Shown here piece by piece: positions 43,665 to 52,627 of a stretch of DNA of 64,000 nt; position 1 is the stretch's first letter; each line of letters starts with the position of its first letter. The stretch is from Actinoplanes campanulatus. GTDB taxonomy: Bacteria; Actinomycetota; Actinomycetes; Mycobacteriales; Micromonosporaceae. The stretch spans positions 62,001 to 126,000 of the forward strand of contig NZ_BMPW01000015.1 in NCBI RefSeq assembly GCF_014647795.1. The letters are read 5' to 3'. Under the pieces are notes generated by a model, which saw only the letters and a list, made by a program, of their open reading frames with translations, ran no database searches and was not told where the DNA came from. The position numbers were made by a program, and so were the translations under genes.

Positions 43665-45386
43665 CTACCTGGTCAGGCGGGTGCTGCTCAAGGTCTGCGG
43701 CTCGTCGGAGACCACGCGGAGGAAGGCGGGCTCGACCGGGGGGATCTTGACGGCCTTGTCCTTCTTCGACGGGGCCAGGGTGTAGGTGGCGGTCTCCCCC
43801 GCCGGGAGCGTTTCCGGGCCGGTCTGGATCTTCCAGAAGTCGGCGATCGTCACGCCGGTCACCACCGAGAAGTGCGGGGTCACCGGGGCGGACGAGCGGT
43901 TCGTGACGTCGACCGTGAGCGCGTTCAACGTCTCGCCCGCCACGACCGGGGTCTGCACCCGGAAGGTCAGCGGCTGCGGGGTGGCCACGGCGATCACGAA
44001 ACACGCCGCGGCGGGCAGGAAGAGGGCGGCCGTCACGGCGGCGCGGGCACGTACCGAGGACGGGAGGCGGAGTTGGTAGGCGTCGGCGAAGTCGGCACGG
44101 GACGTGGTGACCAGGGCGACCAGCCACAGGGGCATGGTGAGCAGCCAGTAGCCGTCCTGGGAGCGGGTCGACACCATGAAGATCACCCACGGGAGCACGG
44201 CGATCGCCGGGCCGATCCTGCGCAGGAACAACGCGAAGGTGACCAGCAGCGCGGCCAGCAGCAGCTGCGTGGCGCGGCCGTAGAAGTCCAGGCCGCCGCT
44301 GCCGCCGACGACGTAGTGGGTGATACCTGCCAGGCCCTGACCGTGCGGGACGGCGTGCTGCAACAGCGGCTCGAACACCCCGGTCAGCCACGCGTGCGGC
44401 GTCTTGATCGCGAACGGCAGGCTGGACAGGGCGAAGACGGCGAGCGCTGTTCCCCCGTACCGCAGAAGCAACAGGAAGGTGCCGCGCAGCCGCAGCGTGG
44501 GCAGGCGCAGCATGATCAGGCCGACCACCAGGAACAGCGCGAGGAACCAACCCAGCTGATGGATCGAACAGGCCGCGCCGAGGGCCGCGGCGCGGCCGAG
44601 GCCGAACCGGCCGAGACGCCCGTCGCGGCCGATCGACGGCCAGCTCCACAGGGCCAGGCAGAGGAACGGCAGGGCGATCACCGACGGGTAGGCGTTGTCC
44701 GCGTACGCCGTGAACGTGCCCAGCCCGAGCACCCCGAGCGTCGCGATCGGCCGCAACGGCCGCGGCGCCACCAGGAAGATGAACAGCACCGTGGCCAGCA
44801 GCGCCAGCCAGGAGACCAGCACGATGCCGACCAGGTTCGGGAAGATCCTCTGCACGACGGCGCCGATCTCGACACCGAGCGGCGGATAGCCGAAGTCGAA
44901 GACCGTCCGCCCGTCCATCAGCTGTGTCGGCAGGCCGGGCTCGATGCCCTTCCACGTCGCCGTGTACGGGTTACGGCCGTCGGCCAGCCCGCGGGCCGCC
45001 GCGTCCATCAGCATGCCCTCGTCGACCGTCAGCTTTTTCAGCCCGGCGACACCGCCCCACGCGCCGACCGACTTGATCGTGATCGCGGTCACCAGCACAC
45101 CGATGTCGAGCCGGGCCAGCGTCCGCCGGTGCGCCGCACACAGCGTGATCACCGCGAAGACCAGCATCGCCAGGTAACAGCCGGTGATCAGCAGCGCCAG
45201 CCACGGACGGGTCAGAGCATGCGCGTTCCAGAACGAGCGGGTGTTCACCACCAGGCCCATCACCGCGGCGAGGCTCAACCCCCGGTGCAACCACAGCACC
45301 AGATCAGGCCCGGCCGGAGAACTCACCCGCTCCAACCGCGCCGTAACCGCCTCGCCCCACGAGGGCTCCTTCACGTCCTGAATCAC
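43665..45386 (-). CDS. GT-C-type membrane glycosyltransferase (GT87-like)
   Basis: Protein of 573 aa with about 11 helices and a soluble C-terminal beta-rich domain (about 480-573). The first extracytoplasmic loop has VDEGMLMDAAARGLADGRNPY followed by VFDFGYPPLG, the acidic motif and PxG pattern of polyprenyl-phosphate-mannose/arabinose transferases of the GT-C class. Later there are short polar loops such as HQLGWF and STRSQDGYWLLTMP. It would transfer a sugar from a lipid-linked donor to a cell-envelope glycan on the outer face. GTG 45386 is the first start; GTG nearby could also serve. Confidence 0.65.
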   Translation of the reverse strand: MIQDVKEPSWGEAVTARLERVSSPAGPDLVLWLHRGLSLAAVMGLVVNTRSFWNAHALTRPWLALLITGCYLAMLVFAVITLCAAHRRTLARLDIGVLVTAITIKSVGAWGGVAGLKKLTVDEGMLMDAAARGLADGRNPYTATWKGIEPGLPTQLMDGRTVFDFGYPPLGVEIGAVVQRIFPNLVGIVLVSWLALLATVLFIFLVAPRPLRPIATLGVLGLGTFTAYADNAYPSVIALPFLCLALWSWPSIGRDGRLGRFGLGRAAALGAACSIHQLGWFLALFLVVGLIMLRLPTLRLRGTFLLLLRYGGTALAVFALSSLPFAIKTPHAWLTGVFEPLLQHAVPHGQGLAGITHYVVGGSGGLDFYGRATQLLLAALLVTFALFLRRIGPAIAVLPWVIFMVSTRSQDGYWLLTMPLWLVALVTTSRADFADAYQLRLPSSVRARAAVTAALFLPAAACFVIAVATPQPLTFRVQTPVVAGETLNALTVDVTNRSSAPVTPHFSVVTGVTIADFWKIQTGPETLPAGETATYTLAPSKKDKAVKIPPVEPAFLRVVSDEPQTLSSTRLTR

Positions 45387-45473
45387 CGGCGCATCGTACT
45401 AGCAGGTAGGGCGGAATCCGCCGGGGCGGCCGACATCTCGCGATGGCCGGCCGCCCGACGGGCCGGACGAACG

Positions 45474-46868
45474 TCAGGGCTTGAGCGCGGTGGCGTACGC
45501 CGCCGAACCGATCAGCTCGAGCGACACCTGCAACCGCTCCAGGCTGATGTTCTTGGCGATGGTGTCCTCCGGGCTGTGGTAGGGGGGTTCGAGCAGCGCC
45601 GGCGACGCCTCGCCGCGCCAGGAGAAGTTGGCCGCCGCGATGCCGACCTCCTGGAACGACTGGTGGTCGCTGGACCCGCGCAGGGTGACCGGGGAGATCC
45701 GCGGGTCGTAGCCGAGCCGCACCGCGGCCGCGGTGACCTCGTCGGTGGCCCGGTTGGCGAGCCCGGTGAAGGACAGCAGCCAGTACCGGGTGGCCGGGTC
45801 CCAGCTGGTGGCGACCATGTCGTTCTGGTAGACGCAGACGATCCGGTCGCGTTCCTCCTGCGGCAGCTGGGCCACGTAGTAGCGGGAGCCGATCAGGCCC
45901 TGCTCCTCGGAGCCCCACAGCGCGAACCGCAGCGATGCCTCGGTGCGCAGTCCGCGCAGCGCCCGCGCCAGTTCCAGGTTGAGCACGGTGCCGGAGCCGT
46001 CGTCGTTGGCGCCCGGCGACCCGATCACCGAGTCGTAGTGGGCGCTGACCATGACCACCTTGCCGGTGGTCGTACGGCGGCTGTCGGCGATCACGTTGTG
46101 CGAGGTGAGGCCGCGGTGTGCGGTGGTCTTGACGGTCAGTTTGAGGCGTCCGGCGGCGAGCAGTTCGCGGAGCCGGTGCTTCTGCGCCTGGGCGACGCCG
46201 ACGACCGGGATCGGCGCCGGGTTCTCCGCGAGGCCGGGCAGCTGGGGGCTGAACGCCGACGCGCGGCGCGGTTCGACCAGGTCGACGGGGAGGAAGATGA
46301 CGGCCGCGGCGCCCTGGGCGACGGCGGTGGCGACCTGTGTCTCGCGGTCGGCGAGCGTGTAGTCGACCAGCACGATCTTGCCCTTGACGTCGGCCGGGTA
46401 GTCGGCGGCGGCGCCGGCCTTCACGTCCACCACCTCGCCGCGGACCCGGGTGTCGAGCGCGGCGTGCGGGGAGGCGCCGGCCTGCCAGATGAGGTCCTTC
46501 GGCAGGCCGCGGGGCGAGTCGAGCTGGGCGAGGAACTTGTCGGCCACCGGGAACGGCTGCAACGTCACGTGGTAACCGAGGAGGTCGAGCACCCCGGCGA
46601 TGTAGTCGGCCGCGATCTTCTCGGAGCGGGTGCCGCCGATGCGCGGGCCGATGCCGAGGGACAGCACCTTGAGGTGCTGGAGCGCGCGTTCGGCGGAGAC
46701 GCGCTTCGCCACCTGGTGATCGCCACCGGTCAGCGTCGGTGGGCGGACCGCTCCCGGGCGCTGGTCGGTGACCGCCCAGGCCGGGGCCGGCAGCGCGACG
46801 GTGGCCGCGCCGCCCATGGCGATGGTGAGCATCCGGCGGCGGCTCAGTGAGGTCTTTGGTGTGTCCAA
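45474..46868 (-). CDS. Secreted M28 family metallopeptidase (Tat signal)
   Basis: Protein of about 464 aa. A twin-arginine signal SRRRMLTIAMGG ends near APAWA. Then come an M28 N-terminal part, a PA-like insert (about 110-240: VRGEVVDVKAGAAADYPAD, GKIVLVDYTLADRETQ) and the catalytic part with two-zinc ligands in SAHYDS, GANDDGSG, WGSEEQGLIG, YQNDM and PYHSPEDT. Such enzymes are aminopeptidases releasing N-terminal residues from peptides outside the cell. The start is uncertain: TTG 46868 lies only 2 nt after GGGGGAG, while a longer frame to TTG 46958 would begin within an AT-rich promoter-like stretch. Confidence 0.82.
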   Translation of the reverse strand: MDTPKTSLSRRRMLTIAMGGAATVALPAPAWAVTDQRPGAVRPPTLTGGDHQVAKRVSAERALQHLKVLSLGIGPRIGGTRSEKIAADYIAGVLDLLGYHVTLQPFPVADKFLAQLDSPRGLPKDLIWQAGASPHAALDTRVRGEVVDVKAGAAADYPADVKGKIVLVDYTLADRETQVATAVAQGAAAVIFLPVDLVEPRRASAFSPQLPGLAENPAPIPVVGVAQAQKHRLRELLAAGRLKLTVKTTAHRGLTSHNVIADSRRTTTGKVVMVSAHYDSVIGSPGANDDGSGTVLNLELARALRGLRTEASLRFALWGSEEQGLIGSRYYVAQLPQEERDRIVCVYQNDMVATSWDPATRYWLLSFTGLANRATDEVTAAAVRLGYDPRISPVTLRGSSDHQSFQEVGIAAANFSWRGEASPALLEPPYHSPEDTIAKNISLERLQVSLELIGSAAYATALKP

Positions 46869-47201
46869 GGCTCCCCCTCGTGGCGGGGGACCGGCGCTCC
46901 GGTCGGAAGGCCGGTCCACATTAGGGGGAAGACTATGATCTATATAGCTCAGTTTCAATGACGTGCCGGTTCCGCCCCGTCATCGGAACGTACGTGGCCA
47001 TCGCCCGACATGCGGCAAGATCCCCAGGTTGATCAACCTTTCGTGCGGTCCAATCCATTGACAGTGTTCGATTGCAGCGCTTACCGTCAGCCGAGGAAAG
47101 CGCTTACCCGCAGCTTGCGGCCCGGACCACCGACCGGACCGCGAGTCACCGTCGCCTACCCCGGGCGGCGCCGCCATCCGTCCCCCAACGGAGGAACCCC
47201 C
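46869..47201. other. Divergent promoter region M28 / PL1
   Basis: 333 bases without a gene. On the minus strand TTGAAA (46953-46958) and an AT-rich TATATAGATCATAG follow, probably the M28 promoter. On the plus strand a TTGACA hexamer is at 47058-47063 and the operator at 47095 follows it, which suits repression of PL1. Confidence 0.45.
47095..47108. promoter_or_regulatory. Pectin-gene operator GGAAAGCGCTTACC
   Basis: Near-perfect palindrome 93 nt upstream of the PL1 start. It matches the PL3 operator (30474) at 13 of 14 positions. A second half-site-like GCAGCGCTTACC lies at 47075-47086, 20 nt upstream. Confidence 0.6.
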
Positions 47202-48164
47202 ATGTCCCCGTCACGCCGTACCGTCCTGTCCGCACTGTCCGCCGGTGTCCTGGCCACGGGCGGCCTCGCCGTCATCGGCCCGGCCGCCCCCGCCTGGGCC
47301 GCCGAGTCCAGTCCCGTCGGCTACGCCAGCATGAACGGCGGCACCTCCGGCGGCTCGTCCTCGACCGTGGTCACCGTGACCACCGCGGCCGCCCTCAAGT
47401 CGGCGCTCAGCTCCGGCACCTCGCAGACCGTCCGGGTCTCCGGATTGATCACCATCTCCGGCATGTACAGCGTCGCCTCGAACAAGACGATCCTGGGAGT
47501 GGGCTCCAACTCCGGCATCACCGGCGGTGGCCTCAACCTCTCCAGCGTCCGCAACGTGATCATCCGCAACCTGGTGTTCCGCAACGCGAGCGACGACTCG
47601 ATCAACGTGCAGGAGGGCACCACCAACGTCTGGATCGACCACAACGACCTGGCCAGCGGCTACGACGGCCTGATCGACATCAAGCGCGGCTCGGACTTCA
47701 TCACAGTCTCCTGGAACCGGCTGCACAACCACGACAAGTCGATGCTGCTCGGCCACAGTGACGACAACGCCTCCCAGGACACCGGGAAGCTGCGGGTCAC
47801 CTACAAGCACAACTGGTTCGAGGGCACCGGCCAGCGGCACCCGCGGGTCCGCTTCGCCAACCCGGTGCACGTGCTGAACAACTACTACAGCAACATCGGC
47901 TCCTACGGCGTCGCCTCCACCGAGAACGCGGGCGTCTACGTCGAGCGCAACTACTTCGAGAACGTCGCGACCCCCACGGTCACCCAGACCGGCGACTCCG
48001 ACCCGGGCAACCTGAAGGTGCTCAACAACTACAAGGTCAACTCCGGCACCGAGCAGGTCCGCAACGGCGCCAGCGTCGCGGCGATCCCCTACTCGTACAC
48101 CCCGCAGGCCAACAACACGGTCAAGGCCACCGTCGTGGCCGGCGCGGGCGTCGGCAAGATCTGA
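47202..48164 (+). CDS. Secreted pectate lyase PL1
   Basis: Protein of 320 aa, ATG 47202 with GAGGAA 6 nt upstream. It has a Tat-like signal (SRRTVLSALSAG, cleavage near PAWAA) and then a right-handed beta-helix. NVWIDHNDLAS and GYDGLIDIKRGSDFITVSWN carry the calcium-binding Asp residues, LLGHSD follows, and QRHPRVRFANPVHVLNNYY holds the catalytic Arg. It cleaves polygalacturonate outside the cell and complements the PL3 enzyme; both genes share an operator type. A hairpin follows the stop. Confidence 0.94.
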   Translation: MSPSRRTVLSALSAGVLATGGLAVIGPAAPAWAAESSPVGYASMNGGTSGGSSSTVVTVTTAAALKSALSSGTSQTVRVSGLITISGMYSVASNKTILGVGSNSGITGGGLNLSSVRNVIIRNLVFRNASDDSINVQEGTTNVWIDHNDLASGYDGLIDIKRGSDFITVSWNRLHNHDKSMLLGHSDDNASQDTGKLRVTYKHNWFEGTGQRHPRVRFANPVHVLNNYYSNIGSYGVASTENAGVYVERNYFENVATPTVTQTGDSDPGNLKVLNNYKVNSGTEQVRNGASVAAIPYSYTPQANNTVKATVVAGAGVGKI

Positions 48165-48176
48165 CGAAAGCACCCC

Positions 48177-48209
48177 GATGGCGCTCGCCCTCCGCGGGTG
48201 GGCGCCATC
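48177..48209 (+). terminator. Terminator of the PL1 gene
   Basis: GATGGCGC / GCGCCATC stem with partly paired interior, 12 nt after the stop, followed by a pyrimidine run CTCTTTCTTTCTT, the nearest thing to a U tract in this window. Confidence 0.75.
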
Positions 48210-48543
48210 TCTTTCTTTCTTGTACGGGCTACGAGTCCTCTTCTTGGTTGTGGCGTGTTTCGTCGTCAGTTCGCCTGTCAGGGTGATTCGGCAACGGCTC
48301 TTCGAGAGATCGACGGCCCGCCTGGCCAGCCCTGGATCTTGGGCGCTGCTCTCCCGTTAGTGCGATCTTGAACGTTGATCCCCACCCCGGAGTCTTTGCT
48401 GGTCAGCCGCGGTCTGACGTCAAGCACCGCATCGGGTGAACCGCCGCCGAGGTACGGGGGAATATAGCGCAGAAAGCGCCTTTCATCCTCACGTCAGCGC
48501 CTCATCGAGTCCGTTTTACGCGCTTCGCCCCGCAGCTTTTCGC

Positions 48544-48591
48544 GATCTTGGTGAGTTGACCACCTCCCGAGGTGGGCAACTCACCAAGATC
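48544..48591. repeat. 48-nt perfect cruciform
   Basis: GATCTTGGTGAGTTG (48544-48558) pairs perfectly with CAACTCACCAAGATC (48577-48591). Inside, CCACCT / AGGTGG forms a second stem closed by a CCCG loop. Such a 15+6-bp palindrome is too long for chance and resembles an intergenic REP/MITE-type element or a strong transcript hairpin. Confidence 0.8.
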
Positions 48592-48773
48592 TGGCCCCGC
48601 TGCCCTTTCCTCGGTTGAGGAATTGCGGAAATGGGCGCGGACAGCCAAGAAAGAGGCTCCCCGGCACCAACGGAGACCCAGGAACGACTTCGGCGGCCTG
48701 ATCTTGGGTTTCCGTTGCCCTCGAGCAGGCAACGGCGCTCGAGATCGCACCTGAGGTGGAACCGCGCTCGAGA

Positions 48774-48878
48774 TCATCCGGCGAGTGGGTTGAGCCTGGC
48801 GTGGAAGCCGTCGAGCATTGCTTCCAGGCCAGCCCCGTACCACTGCTGGTAGTAGTCGGCGGCAGCTGTGACGGGGCG
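48774..48878 (-). pseudogene. Possible TetR C-terminal remnant
   Basis: A minus-strand frame ending at TGA 48774 reads TAAADYYQQWYGAGLEAML followed by DGFHARLNPLAG, the kind of amphipathic last helices found at the C-terminus of TetR repressors. Upstream the frame becomes Pro/Arg-rich and no DNA-binding domain is present, so only a fragment would be left. Based on resemblance alone. Confidence 0.3.
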
Positions 48879-49230
48879 TGGACGATGGCCCGGCGTCGGG
48901 CGGCGTACCGACCTGGGCAAAGCCTGCCCGAGCGTGTAAACGGTTACGAGGCAGTCAACTGACCCAGAGTCCTCCGTACAGACCTACGAATTGCCTGGTC
49001 ACTTGTACAGAGGACTTCGGACATTGGCACCGGGCGCCACTTCCGCCGGGCTTTGCGATGTGGTCCATCGAACGGGCGCCCTCGCCGGGCAGTGACTCGT
49101 CACCGCGAGTCCACCCGGCGACCTGGTGATCAACTCCCGAACCGGCCGTCGAGGTGGCACAGCGTTCGGTGAACCCGATCCGCCGCCACGACGTAGCCGG
49201 AGGAAAGGGCCATTCGCGGAAGGGGACCGA

Positions 49231-51126
49231 ATGAAGGCGCTCGCGAGTCCGCAGTCCCTCTGGCGCGTCCTGATCATCCTGGTCGCGGTGGCCGGCCTGT
49301 ACGGCGACTACCACCGCATCATGGAGTACACGACCCAGAGCGCGGTCCTCGTGATCGGCTACTACGTGGTGGCCCTCCATCTGATGGCCCGCCGTACGAC
49401 GACCGAGGCACCCGCCCCTCGCCTGCGCACCGCGATCCTGTCCTGGATCCTCCTGGACGCCGCGATGCTCCAGATCCTCACCGGCGGCTACAACCCGCTG
49501 CCCGGCCTGGCCCACACCGAGGCCCCCGGCGACTACCTCGGCACCGCCACCACCGCACTGATCGCGAACTGGTCGTTCTTCCTGCTCCACTACGTCCTGC
49601 CGCTGATGGTCCTGGTCGACTGGCTGGCGTTCCGCCCCTACGGCGCCACCCGCTGGCGCGACCTGCCGATCTGGCTGCTCTACCCGCTCGGCTACTCCAC
49701 CGTCACGGTCGCCCGCAGCGCCCTGTTCCCGCTGGCCGAGTACAGCGCCCCGTACCGCTACCTCGACCTGGACCGCGGCTTCCCGGCGGTGGGCTCCTGG
49801 GTCCTCACCCTGAGCCTCGCCTACCTGGCCGGAAGCGCGATGCTCATCGCCGTCGACCACTCCCGCGCTCCCCGCATCCCGTCCGCGTGGCCGCCCGAAA
49901 CCACCCCGGACGACACCGGCCTCGATGACGCCTGGCAGCACACCGCCGACCCCGACGACCCGTGGAGGCCGTCCGAGGATCAGCCGGCACCAATCCCAGG
50001 ACCGAGCATCCCAGGATCGAGCCCAGAACCAGGCCCAGGACCAGGCCTAGGACCAGGCCCAGGACCAGGCCCAGGACCAGGCCCAGGACCAGGCCCAGGA
50101 CCAGGCCCAGGACCAGGCCCAGGACCAGGCCCAGGACCGGGCAACCCAGGACCGGGCAACCCAGGACCGTCCAGCCGAAAACCGGGTATCCCAGGAGCGG
50201 GCAGCCCAGGAGCGCACGATCCGCGGAGGCCGGCTGCCGATCCACGGGAACCCACCACCGCGACGCACGGCCCGACCGAGACGACGGCCAGGTCCCATCG
50301 ACCCGGCCAGAGAACCTCCGAAGACCGGAACCGGCGCGAGCAGGCTGCTGCGGCACCTTCTTCCGGCTGGCCGCCCGCCTCCGCGGATTCCGGCCCCGCT
50401 CGGGAACCCGCGACCGCCACCGGCTGGCAGTACAGCCCCGCCGAACCCACCGCTCCCTGGGTGGGCACATCGGTGCGGTCACCCGCCGATCGACGGCAGG
50501 CCCGGGTAGAGCCCACCGCTGACCGCCGACAGGCCCCGATAGAACCCACCACCGACCGACGGCAGACCCCGATAGAACCCACCACCGACCGACGGCGCGC
50601 CCCGATAGAACCCACCACTAACCGGCGACAGGCCCCGATAGAACCCACCACCGACCGACGGCAGACCCCCGTGGAATCCAGCGCCGACCGGCGCGGCGTT
50701 CCCGCTGGGCCCGGCCCCGCATGGGCCGCGCCTCCGAGTGGTGCCGGCCCGGCCCGGGCGACCGTGCCGGTGGAGGCCCGGCCCAGCGGGCGACGACCGT
50801 CCCAGACGCGCCGGCCGGGCGACCACGTGGACGACCGAAACGACCGATCCCGCGGCCACGCGGGAGGCGACAACGCCTGGCCCCGCGGCCATACGGAAGT
50901 CGACAGCCCCTGGCCCCATGGCCGCGGGGAAGAAGACAACCCCTGGCCCGATGGCCGCCGGGGCGAGGGCAGCCCCTGGCCCAGCGGGCCGCGGGGATCG
51001 GAATCGGTCTGGCCGGGTGAGGTGACGGACGGTACGGCCGGCTCGCGCGGGTCCGTGGGTGGGACCGGATCCGATGTGCCTTCGGAGGAACCCGAGGGTG
51101 TGTGGAAGCCGCCCCGGCGGGTGTGA
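49231..51126 (+). CDS. Pr6Pr-like membrane protein with long repetitive tail
   Basis: Protein of 631 aa, ATG 49231 after GGAAGGGGA. Residues about 1-210 have six helices (LWRVLIILVAVAGLYGDY, AVLVIGYYVVALHLMA, FFLLHYVLPLMVLVDWLAF, WLLYPLGYSTVTVARSALF, WVLTLSLAYLAGSAMLIA) and match the Pr6Pr family of unknown function. The remaining 420 residues are hydrophilic. They contain nine PGPG units from a 12-nt repeat, six 11-residue DRRQAPIEPTT units from a 33-nt repeat, and Trp-Pro/Gly/Arg motifs (NAWPRGH, SPWPHGR, NPWPDGR, SPWPSGP). The tail would lie in the cytoplasm if six helices are present. Its function is unknown. Confidence 0.75.
   Translation: MKALASPQSLWRVLIILVAVAGLYGDYHRIMEYTTQSAVLVIGYYVVALHLMARRTTTEAPAPRLRTAILSWILLDAAMLQILTGGYNPLPGLAHTEAPGDYLGTATTALIANWSFFLLHYVLPLMVLVDWLAFRPYGATRWRDLPIWLLYPLGYSTVTVARSALFPLAEYSAPYRYLDLDRGFPAVGSWVLTLSLAYLAGSAMLIAVDHSRAPRIPSAWPPETTPDDTGLDDAWQHTADPDDPWRPSEDQPAPIPGPSIPGSSPEPGPGPGLGPGPGPGPGPGPGPGPGPGPGPGPGPGPGPGNPGPGNPGPSSRKPGIPGAGSPGAHDPRRPAADPREPTTATHGPTETTARSHRPGQRTSEDRNRREQAAAAPSSGWPPASADSGPAREPATATGWQYSPAEPTAPWVGTSVRSPADRRQARVEPTADRRQAPIEPTTDRRQTPIEPTTDRRRAPIEPTTNRRQAPIEPTTDRRQTPVESSADRRGVPAGPGPAWAAPPSGAGPARATVPVEARPSGRRPSQTRRPGDHVDDRNDRSRGHAGGDNAWPRGHTEVDSPWPHGRGEEDNPWPDGRRGEGSPWPSGPRGSESVWPGEVTDGTAGSRGSVGGTGSDVPSEEPEGVWKPPRRV
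50029..50136 (+). repeat. 12-nt coding repeat (PGPG), 9 copies
   Basis: Nine consecutive units CCAGGCCCAGGA, one with a single change. They encode Pro-Gly dipeptides in the tail of the Pr6Pr-like protein. Confidence 0.9.
50488..50685 (+). repeat. 33-nt coding repeat, 6 copies
   Basis: Six in-frame 33-nt units encode the 11-residue pattern DRRQAPIEPTT. The inner copies are nearly identical and the outer ones diverged, which indicates recent expansion. Confidence 0.88.
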
Positions 51127-51382
51127 GTGTCCTTTCCGCGCCCGTCGGTGGCCTCAGCCACCGCATCAGCCCGGTGGTCGCGCTGCGGCCCGGAGTGGGC
51201 AGGCGGTCGCGGGGAGCCGCGGTTCGGGGATGGTGCGGTTGCCGGGCGCTCAGTCCCGTACCGCAAAGTCGGTGTTGATCTCTGGTTGTTATCTTTCCGT
51301 TACCGATGGTTCAGAACCTCGGTGGGTGGGCGCGCATCGCACCTGATGTCAGCATGGGGCGGGAACGGAATCGGGGAGTGAG

Positions 51383-52006
51383 ATGCGCAAGGTGGGGCTG
51401 GCCGCGGTGATGGTGGCTGCGGCTTTCGTGACGGGCGCCTGTGGACAGGGCGTGGAGCGGCTCGACGGGGCTGCCGCTCCGGATGGTGTCGGGGCCACTT
51501 CTCCGTCACCATCCGTAACACCGTCACCGTCGCCGTCGGTGTCGTCGGCTTCACCGAAGCCGTCGCAGACCTCGGCGGCGCCGCTGGTGCTGGGGCCGCG
51601 GGGGCTCGGGAAGCTGCGGCTGGGCATGACCGTGGAGGAAGCGCAGGCGACCGGGATGATCACCGGCTACCGCGTCGAGGAGTACCTGCACAACTGCGGC
51701 TACGCGAAGATCGAGGCCGGCAACGGGACAGGCAGCGTCCAGTTCACGCCGAACGGGTTGGGGCTGTCCAACATCCACGCCTACGGCGGCATCAGCACGC
51801 CGGAGGGGATCCGGCTGGGGAGCACCTACACGGCGGTGAAGAAGGCTTATCCGGATTTCGTGTTCGTGATCGACGACCGTGCGACCGAGGGTAATGGAAT
51901 CGCCGACACGCCGGGTAACAGCAAGGCCCACTACTCGATCACCATCGACGACGGCGAGGTCACCGCGCTGGAGCTGGGCGCCGATGGTCAGCTCTGCCAG
52001 GAGTGA
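51383..52006 (+). CDS. Lipoprotein of unknown function
   Basis: Protein of 207 aa. The lipoprotein signal ends VTGAC (Cys 20). A Ser/Pro linker (about 40-66) leads to a compact C-terminal domain that opens with GPRGLGKLRLGMTVEEAQATG, a pattern seen in actinobacterial secreted proteins with a small alpha/beta fold, and includes Cys at HNCGYAK and at the C-terminus (QLCQE). Its stop TGA abuts directly, with no gap, the stop of the convergent TetR gene. Function is unknown. Confidence 0.8.
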   Translation: MRKVGLAAVMVAAAFVTGACGQGVERLDGAAAPDGVGATSPSPSVTPSPSPSVSSASPKPSQTSAAPLVLGPRGLGKLRLGMTVEEAQATGMITGYRVEEYLHNCGYAKIEAGNGTGSVQFTPNGLGLSNIHAYGGISTPEGIRLGSTYTAVKKAYPDFVFVIDDRATEGNGIADTPGNSKAHYSITIDDGEVTALELGADGQLCQE

Positions 52007-52540
52007 TCAGCGGCGCAGCATGTCGCAGGCCGCGTCGAGGACGGCCTCGCGCAGTGGGGCGGCCGGGGCGTCGGGCAGGACCACCGTGCAGTCGCCGAGG
52101 CCGCCGATCGCCATCTGGACGCGGACCACGTCGGCGAGAGCCGGATCAGAACCGGTCAGCATGGTCACCATGCGGCGGCGCCAGTCGCCGACCGCGGACG
52201 CCAGGTCGACCATCGCCAGGATGCTCGGGTCGCGCATGATCATCGCGGTGACGTCGCGGTTGCGGTACGCCACGTCGAAGTAGGCGCCCAGCAGTTCCCG
52301 GGCGTCGGCGCCGGGGCCGAACCGGGCCAGCGCCTCCTCCACCTCGTCGATGAACGGCTGGACCAGGCTGCGGACCAGCTCGTCGCGGGACGCGAAATGG
52401 TAGTAGAGCGCGGGCTTGGTGACGCCGACCCGCTCGGCGATCTCCCGCAGGCTGACCTGGTGCACGCCCTTGGCCGCGATCAGCTCGAGGGCGGCGGCGC
52501 GGATCCGGTCGGCGGTCTCGGTGGTTCGGGCGCGGGGCAC
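52007..52540 (-). CDS. TetR family transcriptional regulator
   Basis: Protein of 177 aa from GTG 52540. ADRIRAAALELIAAKGVHQVS, LREIAERVGVTKPALYYHF and ASRDELVRSLV form the TetR helix-turn-helix. The C-terminal part would bind the inducer and dimerise. It is divergent from an FAD monooxygenase gene across 87 bp containing a TTACCG-GA-CGGTAA palindrome. It probably represses that gene and itself. Confidence 0.9.
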   Translation of the reverse strand: MPRARTTETADRIRAAALELIAAKGVHQVSLREIAERVGVTKPALYYHFASRDELVRSLVQPFIDEVEEALARFGPGADARELLGAYFDVAYRNRDVTAMIMRDPSILAMVDLASAVGDWRRRMVTMLTGSDPALADVVRVQMAIGGLGDCTVVLPDAPAAPLREAVLDAACDMLRR

Positions 52541-52554
52541 GTGCCGAAGTCTAC

Positions 52555-52568
52555 TTACCGGACGGTAA
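52555..52568. promoter_or_regulatory. TetR operator TTACCGGACGGTAA
   Basis: Perfect 6+6 inverted repeat 15 nt upstream of the TetR start. A degenerate second copy (TTACCGATAGGTCA, 52591-52604) lies nearer the monooxygenase start. Confidence 0.65.
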
Positions 52569-52627
52569 ACGTTGACACCCGGTGTTTTACTTACCGATAG
52601 GTCAACGAACGACCTCGGGAGGTCGCC

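Larger units (their letters stand above)
48210..49230. other. 1-kb gene-poor region
   Basis: No complete gene could be supported. It contains a 48-nt cruciform (48544-48591), several short stretches beginning GATCTTG (48335, 48363, 48544 and 48701), a possible C-terminal remnant of a TetR regulator on the minus strand, a GTAAACGGTTAC near-palindrome (48936-48947), and an inverted repeat GTCCTCCGTACA / TGTACAGAGGAC (48969-48980, 49004-49015). The base composition is less GC-biased than in the surrounding genes. Confidence 0.6.

Noticed and set aside
43872-46850. Plus-strand open frame of 992 codons
   Set aside because: It is antisense to the glycosyltransferase and M28 peptidase genes, both of which have clear domains. 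Long antisense frames are expected at this GC content.
48969-49015. Transposon end from the GTCCTCCGTACA / TGTACAGAGGAC inverted repeat
   Set aside because: The arms are only 12 nt and 23 nt apart, with one mismatch and no target duplication or transposase. More likely an operator or hairpin.
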